From an uncultured Acidilobus sp. JCHS (GTDB taxonomy: Archaea; Thermoproteota; Thermoprotei_A; Sulfolobales; Acidilobaceae): 44,555 nt of DNA. The stretch lies in contig AYMD01000012.1 in the NCBI GenBank assembly GCA_000495735.1, positions 1 to 44,555 on the forward strand. Reading direction: 5' to 3'. Below are positions 24,942-32,691 of this stretch, piece after piece. Each line of letters begins with the position of its first letter. The first letter of the stretch is position 1. The notes below the pieces were generated by a model that was given only the letters and a program-made list of their open reading frames with translations, searched no databases and was not told where the DNA came from. The position numbers were made by a program, and so were the translations under genes.

Positions 24942-25334
24942 TTGGAGGGGGAGATCTCACCAAGCCTGCAGGAGTACCTCACGGCCATCTACAAGAGGGA
25001 GGGGGCCGTCAAGTGGGTCAGGACCACTGACGTGGCCTCCGACCTAAGGGTCTCGCCCGCCAGCGCCACGGAGGCCTTCAAGAGGCTGGCCGAGGAGGGC
25101 TACATCGAGTACCTGCCCTACAGGGGGGTCAGGCTGACTGACAAGGGCCTCGCCGCCGCTGAGGCCATAGCGGGCAAGGAGAGGGCGCTCAGGGAGGCCC
25201 TCAAGCTCATGGGGGTCCCCGAGGCGGAGGCCGAAAACATAGCCTGCCTCCTGGAGCACAGCGTCTCGGACCAGGCCGTGAGGGCGATGACGGAGTTCGT
25301 GAGGAGGTGCATAGCTGACGGCTCCCCGCCCTAA
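24942..25334 (+). CDS. DtxR/MntR-like metal-dependent regulator
   Basis: The 130-residue protein has the N-terminal winged helix of the DtxR/MntR family (SLQEYLTAIYKREGAVKWVR, then DLRVSPASATEAFKRLAEEG and YLPYRGVRLTDKG) followed by the helical dimerisation part with possible metal ligands E and H (ACLLEHSVSDQAVRAMTEFV). It probably represses Fe or Mn uptake genes. It lacks the SH3-like domain, as MntR does. Its last codons (SPP-stop) lie inside an IS605-like hairpin, so the C-terminus may have been replaced by an insertion. TTG 24942 is the chosen start. Confidence 0.8.
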   Translation: MEGEISPSLQEYLTAIYKREGAVKWVRTTDVASDLRVSPASATEAFKRLAEEGYIEYLPYRGVRLTDKGLAAAEAIAGKERALREALKLMGVPEAEAENIACLLEHSVSDQAVRAMTEFVRRCIADGSPP

Positions 25335-25543
25335 AGGACGGGGGCTCTGCGCCCACTGGGGCCTCCCCCTCACCTTTCAGGCGCCCCTCACGGGCGCGGC
25401 ATCATTGCTCAGGCCCCGCCGTCAGCCCCGGGGAGGCGCGGGCTCACGGCCTGCTAAGCTCGCCCGCGCCCAACTCCACGGCAAGGTTGAGGCAAAGAGC
25501 CTATAAACGCTCATATCCTCTCCGCCCTAAAGGGCGAGGCCTC
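25324..25543. mobile_element. IS200/IS605-like non-coding segment bounded by two similar hairpins
   Basis: The 12-mer CCGCCCTAAAGG occurs at both ends (25326-25337 and 25522-25533) in the same orientation. In each case it forms a hairpin with loop TAAA (CCGCCC-TAAA-GGACGG and CGCCC-TAAA-GGGCG). Such G/C hairpins with a TAAA-like loop are typical of IS200/IS605 ends and their guide-RNA region. No transposase or TnpB frame is present, so this would be a remnant or a non-autonomous element. It separates two metal-regulator genes. A TATA-like CTATAAACG (25501-25509) inside may drive the next gene. Confidence 0.45.
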
Positions 25544-25551
25544 CTCCTTGG

Positions 25552-25983
25552 GTGAGGGCGGTGGGCAAGGTTAGGTTCGGCATAAGCATACCTGAGGATC
25601 TCAGCAGGGAGCTTGACGAGCTTGCGGAGAAGACCAACGTGAGCAGGAGCGAGCTAGTTGAGCAGGCCATAAGGAACATGCTGAACGACTACATACACTA
25701 CCTTGTGCCCCACGAGTGCGAGGGCGTCATGGTGGCGGTCTGCCCAAGCGACAGGGGCAGCGAGGCCGTGATCGAGGGCTTCAGCGACATAACCACGACT
25801 TACGTTCACTCCCACAGGGGAGGCATGTGCGTTGAGGTTCTCTTCCTGGAAGGGCCGTCGAAGAGGATAAGCGAGCTGCACGGCAGGCTTACGTCGCTCG
25901 GCTGCGGAGTGAGGTTCCTCCCCGGCAGGGCCCTGGAGTCATATGCGGAGGCCAGGCTGGGAGGCAACAGGTCAAAGGGCTGA
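25552..25983 (+). CDS. NikR-like nickel-responsive regulator
   Basis: The 143-residue protein has an N-terminal ribbon-helix-helix domain (VRFGISIPEDLSRELDELAE, SRSELVEQAIRNML) and the NikR ACT-like metal-sensing domain. Canonical NikR has H76, then HxHx5C. Here the HSH pair is at 86-88 and Cys at 93, one residue closer, and Glu (E75) stands where H76 is expected. The usual YDH segment is also replaced (CPSDRG). It may therefore sense a different metal or have altered geometry. GTG 25552 and GTG 25561 are both possible starts. Confidence 0.82.
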   Translation: MRAVGKVRFGISIPEDLSRELDELAEKTNVSRSELVEQAIRNMLNDYIHYLVPHECEGVMVAVCPSDRGSEAVIEGFSDITTTYVHSHRGGMCVEVLFLEGPSKRISELHGRLTSLGCGVRFLPGRALESYAEARLGGNRSKG

Positions 25984-25985
25984 GC

Positions 25986-27113
25986 TCAGTACTTAGGGAC
26001 CTCGACGATGGACCAGGCCTTGTCCTTGTAGTGCTCGAGGGACCTCTGGTGGGCCTCGAGGAACTTGGCCAGCCTCTCGGAGCCGAACCTCTTGCACTCG
26101 CCGCACAGCAGCGTCCCTGACCTGCACCTGGCCTCAACGGAGGCCAGCTCCGAGTCGTCGGGCAACAGGTAGTAGAGGTACTGGTCGAAGACTGGGCACT
26201 TGTCGGGCTCGCCGCCCAGCCTCCTCTGCTCCTCAGCCGTGTTGCGCCCTCCCGTCAGGGAGGCCCTGAACTTCCTCACGGCCTCCTCAACCGGGTCGGT
26301 CAGGAATATCGTGAACTCGGGCTTGCTGCTGCTCATCTTGCCCCCGTCGAGGCCCCTTATGAACTTCTGGTACGTCGCGGCGGGCGGCCTTATGTGCTCT
26401 ATCTCCAGGTTCATCCTCTGGGCTATGTCCCTCGTGAGCCTTATGTGGGGGTCCTGGTCGGCCCCGACGGGCACAAGGACCCACCTGTAGCCGCCGTACT
26501 CGGGCAGCATGGGGTGAAGTATGTCGGCGACCTGGGTGAGGGCGCTGACCACCTTGCCGGGCGTGAGCTCGCCGTATATGGCCTCCATCTCGTTGTAGCT
26601 CACCTTGGAGCTGAAGAGCTGTATGAGCTCGTGGTAGGGCCCCTTCCTTGAGGTCTGGAAGTAGAACTCCGTCTTGGAGGGGTCGAGGCCGAGGGCCAGG
26701 AAGTTGGCTATGTACTCCTCCACCCCTACCCTTATGGCCTCGCGCCTCGGAACCCTCCTGACGGCGTAGGCCTCTGCGTCAGCTATGCACAGGAAGACCT
26801 TGAAGCCGAGCCTCTGGTAATACGCGAGCTGGAGGCCCAGGGTCATGTGGCCCAGGTGGAACTTGCCGCTGGGCATGAAGCCGGTGACCACGGCGACCGG
26901 CTCCCCGGCCCTCCAGGCCTCTAGGACCTTGTCGAGGTCCCTGTGGCCGAATACTATCCCCCTCCTCATGAACGCGCTGGGCTCAACCCCCATCTCCTTG
27001 AGCCTCGGGAGGAGCTCATGGAGCGGCCTTATGCCGAAGAGCTCGTAGAGCCTCGAGTAGTCCTTGATCTCGGGCCTTCCCCAGGGGTCAAGCCTGATCT
27101 CTGAGCCTGCCAA
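25986..27113 (-). CDS. trpS: Tryptophanyl-tRNA synthetase
   Basis: This 375-residue class I synthetase charges tRNA-Trp. The HIGH motif is HLGH (86-89, in GFMPSGKFHLGHM) and the KMSKS motif KMSSS (259-263). The segment LTGGRNTAEEQRRLGGEPDK and the later CRSGTLLCGECK with Cys306, 330, 337 and 340 are typical of archaeal/eukaryal TrpRS and separate it from TyrRS. ATG 27113 gives a normal length. It is convergent with the nikR-like gene. Confidence 0.92.
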   Translation of the reverse strand: MAGSEIRLDPWGRPEIKDYSRLYELFGIRPLHELLPRLKEMGVEPSAFMRRGIVFGHRDLDKVLEAWRAGEPVAVVTGFMPSGKFHLGHMTLGLQLAYYQRLGFKVFLCIADAEAYAVRRVPRREAIRVGVEEYIANFLALGLDPSKTEFYFQTSRKGPYHELIQLFSSKVSYNEMEAIYGELTPGKVVSALTQVADILHPMLPEYGGYRWVLVPVGADQDPHIRLTRDIAQRMNLEIEHIRPPAATYQKFIRGLDGGKMSSSKPEFTIFLTDPVEEAVRKFRASLTGGRNTAEEQRRLGGEPDKCPVFDQYLYYLLPDDSELASVEARCRSGTLLCGECKRFGSERLAKFLEAHQRSLEHYKDKAWSIVEVPKY

Positions 27114-27210
27114 ATAGGCGGTCCCGCCTACCTGGCAAAGAGGCCTGCTTTAAGCTTTCGCCCAAGGTCGCTTAAAATACTTGGAGTACAGCTGTTCTCC
27201 TGGGAGGGCC

Positions 27211-28155
27211 TTGATAGACGAGGCCGACGCCGACATACTGAGGCTGGTAGCTGACAAGGGGCCGCTGACGCTCTCTGAGCTCGCCAGGGAGCTGGGCTGG
27301 AGCAAGAGCATGATACACAGGAGGCTCAGGAGGCTCGCCTCCCTCGGCCTCGTGTCTCTGAGGGAGGTCGGGGGCGTCGTGATAGTCTCGACGGGGCAGC
27401 AGAGGGCCTCCTCAATCGCGTTCGTGGGGATACTTAGGGCGAGCGAGTACCCCTACGTGATACCGTTCCTCAGGAGGCTCAGGGACAGGTTCGGCCACGT
27501 TGAGGTGAGGGTATACGACGACGCCTTCAGGGAGGCCCTTGACCTGGCGGCCGGCAGGATCCAGCTTGCCTTCGCTCCAGCGGTGAGCCTACTGCTCATG
27601 AACAGGGTGACGAGGGGAGGCGTCTACATCATAGGCGGGGGGAGCAGGGGAGGGGCGGCCATAATTGAGGGGAGGCAGGGGGAGGGGCACGTGACCACTA
27701 GGATGTCATCAATGGAGCTCTGCGCCGAGGAGGCCCACCTCGAGCCCCCAAGGGTCTACGCCTCGAGCGGTGACGAGATACTTGGCTCTGTGCTTAAGGG
27801 GAGGGCCGCCAAGGGGGTCGTCTGGGAGCCCTACGCCTCCATGGCCAGGAGGGCCGGCCTGAGGGTGGAGCCCTGCGAGCTCGAGGCCTGCTGCCTCCTT
27901 GGCGTCAACGCCCAGGCCGAGGGGCTCTTTGACGTGATCAGGCGGGCCGCGGCGGACTCGATAGCTGAGGCAGGCAGGGTCGACCTGCAGGCCTACGCGT
28001 CCCTCGTTAACATGCCCTATGAGCTTGTCAGGGACTCCGTGAGGAGCTACGAGTTCCTCGAGTCCCCTGACAGGGCGGTGCTGAGGAGGCTAATAGGCGG
28101 CGTCAGGAACGTCGTAATGCCGGACAGCGTCGTGGACGAGGCCGTCAGGGACTAG
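27211..28155 (+). CDS. Winged-helix regulator with periplasmic-binding-protein-like domain
   Basis: Residues 1-60 form a winged helix (LTLSELARELGWSKSMIHRR). The remaining 250 residues resemble a type 2 binding-protein fold as in LysR effector domains and NMT1/TauA proteins: EVRVYDDAFREALDLAAGRI, LAFAPAVSLLLMN, GVVWEPYASMARRAG. The layout suggests a small-molecule-sensing transcription factor, but the order and HTH type differ from LysR. TTG 27211 has a GGAGGGCC site before it and suits the TATA-like CTTAAAATAC at 27171-27180; an earlier TTG at 27181 would lie upstream of the expected transcript start. Confidence 0.65.
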   Translation: MIDEADADILRLVADKGPLTLSELARELGWSKSMIHRRLRRLASLGLVSLREVGGVVIVSTGQQRASSIAFVGILRASEYPYVIPFLRRLRDRFGHVEVRVYDDAFREALDLAAGRIQLAFAPAVSLLLMNRVTRGGVYIIGGGSRGGAAIIEGRQGEGHVTTRMSSMELCAEEAHLEPPRVYASSGDEILGSVLKGRAAKGVVWEPYASMARRAGLRVEPCELEACCLLGVNAQAEGLFDVIRRAAADSIAEAGRVDLQAYASLVNMPYELVRDSVRSYEFLESPDRAVLRRLIGGVRNVVMPDSVVDEAVRD

Positions 28156-29492
28156 CCCAGGCCCTTCAGAAGCTCAAGGAGCTCGACCATGAACGGGGGC
28201 ATGGCAGCTATGAAGGGGGCGACCCTTGGGCCCAGGAGCTCCCTCCTGACCTCGTTCCATAGGCCCCCGACCCCCTTCACGTAGCCCCTCACGGACTCCG
28301 CCACAAGGTCGCGCGGGGCGCCGAAGAACCTGGAGTAATAGTAGTAGACCGCCAGGTCCCAGGCGCCCTTGACTGGCGTGAACCTCCCGGCCTGCTCGGC
28401 GTCTATCAGGTACTCCTCGCCCCCTGAGATGACTATGTTGCCGGGGTTCGGGTCCCCTAGGGCGAACCCTCCCCTGTGGACCCTGGCCAGCACCTCGCCC
28501 CCGGCCTCCCAGGCCCCCGGGTCCTTCGAGTTCATCACCACCTCACCCTCCACGTACTCCCTGGCCATGGAGGCGTTGAGGGGGGAGACGCAGAGGCCCA
28601 GCACCCTCGGCGTCCTCACGACCCTCCTCAGAGCTATGAAGTGGGCGTACTCGTTCGACGCCCTGCCCGAGGGCGTCTGCCTGAAGGGGTAGGCGCCCAG
28701 CGAGAGGAGGCCTGCTATCAGCCACTTGGGCACAGCGTAGGCGTAGCCCTTTATCACGACCTTCTCGTCGCCGCCCTCGCATATGCGGGCCGAGAAGAGC
28801 AGGGACGACCTCCTGCACTCGCCGCTGTTCCCAAGCACCTCGCTCAGGTGCTCAACGAGCTCGCACCTGCCGCTTATGAGCCCCTCCTCGGGCATGATAA
28901 CGGCAAGCGGGTTGAGGAGCAGGGGGCTGGGCCCGCAGGCCCTCGGCGAGAGCCAGAAGTAGAGGCCGGCTGACCCGACCCCGGTGAGGACAGTCTTGAG
29001 GAGGGAGGCGAAAACGGAGGAGAGGGAGACCCTGACCCTGCTGGGGCTTATGGTCACGTAGCCGTCCCTGGCGTCGCCCACCTCGGGCAGGTAGGCCTCA
29101 TAGGCCTGGCTCAGGGCTTCGAGGAGCCGGGGGGTGAGGCTGAAGTAGCAGGCGTGGGTCGCGGCGTGCCTTGACATCCTTGCCAGGGGGAAGTAGAGGG
29201 CCGGAACCCTGACGTGCCTTAAGGCCGGCCCCAGCCTCTGGCCCAGCTCCGCGGCCTCCTCTATGACGACCCTCCTCCTGTAGGACTCAACCAGCCCCCT
29301 GAGCTCCTCGTCGAACTCGAGGGCCGGGAGGAGGAGGGATGCCAGGGACTCGCCGACAACGCCGGCCTCAGCGTCAAGCCTGAGGAGGTCAAGCCCTACC
29401 TCGATCTCCCCCGGGGAGGGCTGCCTGGGAGGGGATGAGCCCTCGACGAGCCTCAGCGTGTACCCTGGGCCCACTGCCTTAAGCTCCGCCAA
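28152..29492 (-). CDS. Atypical RIO/Bud32-like protein kinase
   Basis: The 446-residue protein has a novel N-terminal 230 residues and a C-terminal kinase-like lobe. I read ATP-site Lys in VVIKGY (K248), hinge MAREYVEGEVV (309-319), the catalytic loop GDPNPGN (D347, N352) preceded by H339, and the metal Asp in YLIDAEQAG (D364), where DFG is replaced by DAE. That pattern resembles RIO, Bud32 and lipopolysaccharide kinases. Targets are unknown. It overlaps the DUF504 gene by 14 bases. Its end overlaps the convergent regulator gene by four bases. Confidence 0.65.
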   Translation of the reverse strand: MAELKAVGPGYTLRLVEGSSPPRQPSPGEIEVGLDLLRLDAEAGVVGESLASLLLPALEFDEELRGLVESYRRRVVIEEAAELGQRLGPALRHVRVPALYFPLARMSRHAATHACYFSLTPRLLEALSQAYEAYLPEVGDARDGYVTISPSRVRVSLSSVFASLLKTVLTGVGSAGLYFWLSPRACGPSPLLLNPLAVIMPEEGLISGRCELVEHLSEVLGNSGECRRSSLLFSARICEGGDEKVVIKGYAYAVPKWLIAGLLSLGAYPFRQTPSGRASNEYAHFIALRRVVRTPRVLGLCVSPLNASMAREYVEGEVVMNSKDPGAWEAGGEVLARVHRGGFALGDPNPGNIVISGGEEYLIDAEQAGRFTPVKGAWDLAVYYYYSRFFGAPRDLVAESVRGYVKGVGGLWNEVRRELLGPRVAPFIAAMPPFMVELLELLKGLG

Positions 29493-29745
29493 GGCCCTTC
29501 CTCCTCCACCTGAAGGAGCCGTCCAGGGACCTGACCTCCACGACCCTGTGGAGGGGGATCACCGTCTCCCCGTCCCTGAGCGTCATGGCCCAGTGGCTCA
29601 CCGCCTCCACCTCTGAGGCCCTGAGCTCGACAAGCCTCGAGGAGCCGTCGGGGGCCCTCTCGAAGTACACTATGACGTAGCTCTCGGGGCTGCCGCCGTT
29701 GACGGCCCTCCTCACGGCCTCCTCTGCCTCGCCCCTCCTCCTCAA
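29479..29745 (-). CDS. DUF504/UPF0248 protein
   Basis: This 88-residue protein matches the DUF504 (UPF0248, MJ1316-like) family: an N-terminal helix, SYVIVYFERAPDGSSRLVEL, then TVIPLHRVVEVRSLDGSFRW. The domain is proposed to recognise RNA ends, for example 2',3'-cyclic phosphates. The open frame reads upstream into antisense of the HIT gene, so TTG 29745 is the sensible start. It is the first gene of an operon with the kinase-like gene. Confidence 0.7.
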   Translation of the reverse strand: MRRRGEAEEAVRRAVNGGSPESYVIVYFERAPDGSSRLVELRASEVEAVSHWAMTLRDGETVIPLHRVVEVRSLDGSFRWRRKGLGGA

Positions 29746-29802
29746 GTCGCTCGCTAAGCATAAGAAGGGGCCGAGGTAATTTGCGTGAGAGCGTGAAGGG
29801 CC

Positions 29803-30243
29803 TTGAGGGGTGACGACCCCTTCTGCAGGATAGCCAGGGGCGAGGGGAAGGCCTACGTGGCCTATGAGGACGAGGAGTTCATGGTGATCCTTGACAAGGC
29901 CCCTGTCAGCTTCGGCCACGCCCTCGTGATAACTAGGGAGCACTACGAGGCCGTCCAGGACGTGCCGCCCCCGACCCTCGCCAGGGCCTGGCTGATAGCG
30001 AGCGCCGTGGCCAGGCACCTCAGGGTCAACAGGAAGGCGCTGGGCGTCAATGTGTTGACCAACAGCGGCTCCGCCGCGGGCCAGGCGGTCTTCCACTTCC
30101 ACATCCACGTCATACCCAGGTGGGAGGAAGTGTTCAGGCGCGGCGTACGGCACGACCTAACTGAGGACGAGGCCCGGAGGGCGCTCGAGCTCTACTCAGG
30201 CGTCGACGGCGTGATCAAGGAGTACCTCTCAGTGCTCAGGTAG
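29803..30243 (+). CDS. HIT-family nucleotide hydrolase
   Basis: The 146-residue protein has the HIT motif HFHIHVIPRW (H98, H100, H102), with the N-terminal DDPFCRIARGEG and GHALVITREHYE of the HINT/Ap4A-hydrolase branch. It probably cleaves AMP-lysine-type or dinucleotide substrates. TTG 29803 begins at the first conserved residues. It is divergent from the DUF504 gene, about 57 bp apart. Confidence 0.88.
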   Translation: MRGDDPFCRIARGEGKAYVAYEDEEFMVILDKAPVSFGHALVITREHYEAVQDVPPPTLARAWLIASAVARHLRVNRKALGVNVLTNSGSAAGQAVFHFHIHVIPRWEEVFRRGVRHDLTEDEARRALELYSGVDGVIKEYLSVLR

Positions 30244-30332
30244 CGCTCAGCACTCAAGACCCTCCTCATCGCCTAGCTCGGCTACGCCGAGGTCCTCACC
30301 GCGCCAGGGATAAAGTCGGCGCAGGGAGTAAT

Positions 30333-31070
30333 ATGTTGGTGGGCCAGCTGACCTGCTTGGCAGAGCTCCACTCCCACAGCAGGGCCAGCGACGGCAAGCC
30401 TACGCCTGAGGAGATAGTGGTGACCGCCGCCAGGCTGGGCCTCAGAGCCATAGCCGTCTCTGACCACAACACCTTCAGGGGCTCCGCCCTGGCCCTCAGG
30501 GCGGCCAGGGACCTGGAGCTTGACATATACCCGATACCGGCCAACGAGGTAAGGACCTCGAGGGGCGACGTGCTGGTCCTCTGCCCCTCGCTGCCCGACG
30601 AGGACCCGCAGGGGGGCATAGAGCCGCGCGAGCTGAGGAAGTGGTCTGACGAGAGGGGGTGCATAATGATAGCCGCCCACCCCTTCCACCTGGGCAGGAA
30701 GTCAGTTGGCCTCTACATGCTGAGGGACCACGAGGTCTTCGACGCTGTTGAGGTCTGGAACCCGAGGGGCATACCGCTGCTCAACTACCCGGCGGAGAGG
30801 TTCGCAAGGTCGAAGGGCATGCCCATGACGAGCGGGAGTGACGCCCACGTCCTCTCCGAGCTGGGCGAGGCGCCTACTGTAATCAACGCGGCCACGTGCC
30901 GCCCTGAGGACGTGATAGAGGCGATAAGGAGGGGCCGCTGCTCCCCGACCAGGGGCCTCATGAGGCTGAGCGCCCTGAGGGAGGCCATAGCCTGGAGCGT
31001 TGAGAGGAGGCTCAGGCCCTCAGGGCCGTGGCTGGCCGCGCCCCTTGGCGACCTGAAGAGGGGGCTGTAG
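30333..31070 (+). CDS. PHP-domain phosphoesterase
   Basis: This 245-residue protein has the four PHP metal motifs: ELHSHSRASDG (H13, H15), AVSDHNT (D44, H45), AAHPFH (H116) and SGSDAH near residue 195. PHP proteins hydrolyse phosphoesters using two or three metal ions; stand-alone members act on histidinol phosphate, nucleoside phosphates or nucleic acids. The substrate is unknown. ATG 30333 follows GGAGTAAT, a usable ribosome site. Confidence 0.88.
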   Translation: MLVGQLTCLAELHSHSRASDGKPTPEEIVVTAARLGLRAIAVSDHNTFRGSALALRAARDLELDIYPIPANEVRTSRGDVLVLCPSLPDEDPQGGIEPRELRKWSDERGCIMIAAHPFHLGRKSVGLYMLRDHEVFDAVEVWNPRGIPLLNYPAERFARSKGMPMTSGSDAHVLSELGEAPTVINAATCRPEDVIEAIRRGRCSPTRGLMRLSALREAIAWSVERRLRPSGPWLAAPLGDLKRGL

Positions 31071-31075
31071 CTAGC

Positions 31076-32593
31076 TCAGTAGGCCTCCTTCCTTATGTAC
31101 TTCCTCTCCAGGTAGTCCACGAGGTCCTCGGCGGAGTACTCGCGGCCGAAGGCCCTCCTCAGGAGATCCTTGGGGGCGAAGGCGCTGCCCCACCTGTGGA
31201 CCCTGTCCCTGAGGTAGTCCTTGATTGCGCTGAAGTTCCTGGCCTCCACGAGCTCGCTCAGCCTCAGGCCCTGGGAGTTCATGTCCTTCAGCATCATCGA
31301 GGCCACTATGTTGCCAAGGGTGTAGGTTGGGAAGTAGCCAAGGGTGCCGTGGGCCCAGTGCACGTCCTGCAGCACGCCCTCCGCGTCGCTCCTGGGCCTA
31401 ACCCCGAGGAGGGACTCCGTCCTCTCGTTCCACATCTCAGGCAGCTCCTGCACCTTGACCTCCCTGTTCAGCATCTGGACCTCCAGCTCGTACCTCAGGA
31501 GTATGTGGAAGTTGTACGTCACCTCGTCGGCCTCCGTCCTTATCAGGCTGGGCCTTACGTGGGCGAAGTACCTGTAGAGGTCCTCGTCGCTGTAGGCCTT
31601 GGTGAAGCCGAGCTCCCCGTCCAGTACTGGCCTTATCACCTTTACGAAGGAGAGCGTCCTGCCAACAACGTTCTCCCAGAACCTGCTCTGGCCCTCGTGG
31701 ACCCCAAGCGAGGCGCCCGTGCCGATCGGAGTCATGTCGAGCTCCGGGTCAACCTGGAGCTCGTAGGTCGCGTGGCCGAACTCGTGGACGACGCTGAAGA
31801 GGCTCCTCTTGAAGTCGAAGCCCTCGTACCTAGTAGTTATCCTTACGTCGTTAACCCCCATGTTTATGGTGAACGGGTGGGGGGAGACGTCCAGCCTTGC
31901 CCTGTCGGTCGGGTAGCCTAGGAGGGAGAGGACTGCCTCGTTGACCCTCCTCATGGCCGCCTCCTCGTACTTAGTCTCCTCAAGGGGGCTCGGCGAGGAG
32001 AAGTAGCCCTCTGAGGTGACCCTGTCGAGAACCCTCTTCATGGCCGGCTCGAGGACTGAGAAGACGCTCCTGACGTCCCTTGTCCTCAGCCCCTCCTCGT
32101 GCAGGTCTAGGAGCGCGTCGTAGGGGTTCTCCTCGTAGCCCAGCTTCTCCGCCATCTGCCTGTTGAGTTCAACTATCTTTTCAAGGTAAGGCCTGAACAT
32201 CTGGAAGTCAGACTTCGCCTTGGCCTCCCTCCAGGCTATGAAGGCCTCCTGGGACGTCTTAGTTAGCTCGTAGTTGAGGCTCGGCGGTATCTTCTTGAGG
32301 ATGGTTATCTCACGGTTCAGGACCCTCACAACCCCCCTCTCGTACTCGTTCAGGCCCTCCTGCTTTGAGGCCCTCTCGACGAGGGAGACGAACTGGTCGC
32401 CTGTGATCAGCTCCTGGTAGAGGGTCCTGAGCTCAGCCATGGCCGTGGCCCTCTCCACTACGCCCTGGGAGGGCATGTAGGTCTCCTCGTCCCAGCCCAT
32501 GAGGCTCATGGCGTGCGCCAGGGACCAGATCCTCCTGTACCTCTCGAGGAGCTCCTTAATTACAGGGTTCTTGAACTTGGCCACGGAGGCCAC
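31076..32593 (-). CDS. Thermostable carboxypeptidase Taq (M32 family)
   Basis: This 505-residue zinc metallocarboxypeptidase removes C-terminal residues from peptides. HEFGH is at 270-274, followed by the third ligand region HEGQSRFWEN (E299), the M32 signature. Earlier SPHPFTINMGVNDVRITTRY and later DEVTYNFHILLRYELE also match the family. Length is normal. A minus-strand TATA box (GGTTTTATTT, 32614-32623) lies about 20-30 nt before the ATG. Confidence 0.93.
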   Translation of the reverse strand: MASVAKFKNPVIKELLERYRRIWSLAHAMSLMGWDEETYMPSQGVVERATAMAELRTLYQELITGDQFVSLVERASKQEGLNEYERGVVRVLNREITILKKIPPSLNYELTKTSQEAFIAWREAKAKSDFQMFRPYLEKIVELNRQMAEKLGYEENPYDALLDLHEEGLRTRDVRSVFSVLEPAMKRVLDRVTSEGYFSSPSPLEETKYEEAAMRRVNEAVLSLLGYPTDRARLDVSPHPFTINMGVNDVRITTRYEGFDFKRSLFSVVHEFGHATYELQVDPELDMTPIGTGASLGVHEGQSRFWENVVGRTLSFVKVIRPVLDGELGFTKAYSDEDLYRYFAHVRPSLIRTEADEVTYNFHILLRYELEVQMLNREVKVQELPEMWNERTESLLGVRPRSDAEGVLQDVHWAHGTLGYFPTYTLGNIVASMMLKDMNSQGLRLSELVEARNFSAIKDYLRDRVHRWGSAFAPKDLLRRAFGREYSAEDLVDYLERKYIRKEAY

Positions 32594-32691
32594 CTGCCAG
32601 GAGGAGGGCCCTGTGAAATAAAACCGCTCGCCCAGCGGGGGATCAGGTTAACCGTTTTACGTGGCCTGGAGGGGGTCTGGCGGGGGAGGCG

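Noticed and set aside
29746-30153. Longer N-terminus for the DUF504 protein
   Set aside because: It is antisense to the HIT gene and has no similarity to the family, whose members are about 80-90 residues.
30247-30300. Minus-strand C/D sRNA-like boxes between the HIT and PHP genes
   Set aside because: Boxes GTGAGGA, CCGA, GCGATGA and CTGA can be picked, but D' is imperfect and the spacers are 11 and 15 nt, outside the tight archaeal range. Too weak to list.
31028-31921. 297-codon plus-strand open frame
   Set aside because: It is antisense to the M32 carboxypeptidase and is Val/Leu/Pro-rich as expected for a shadow frame in GC-rich DNA.
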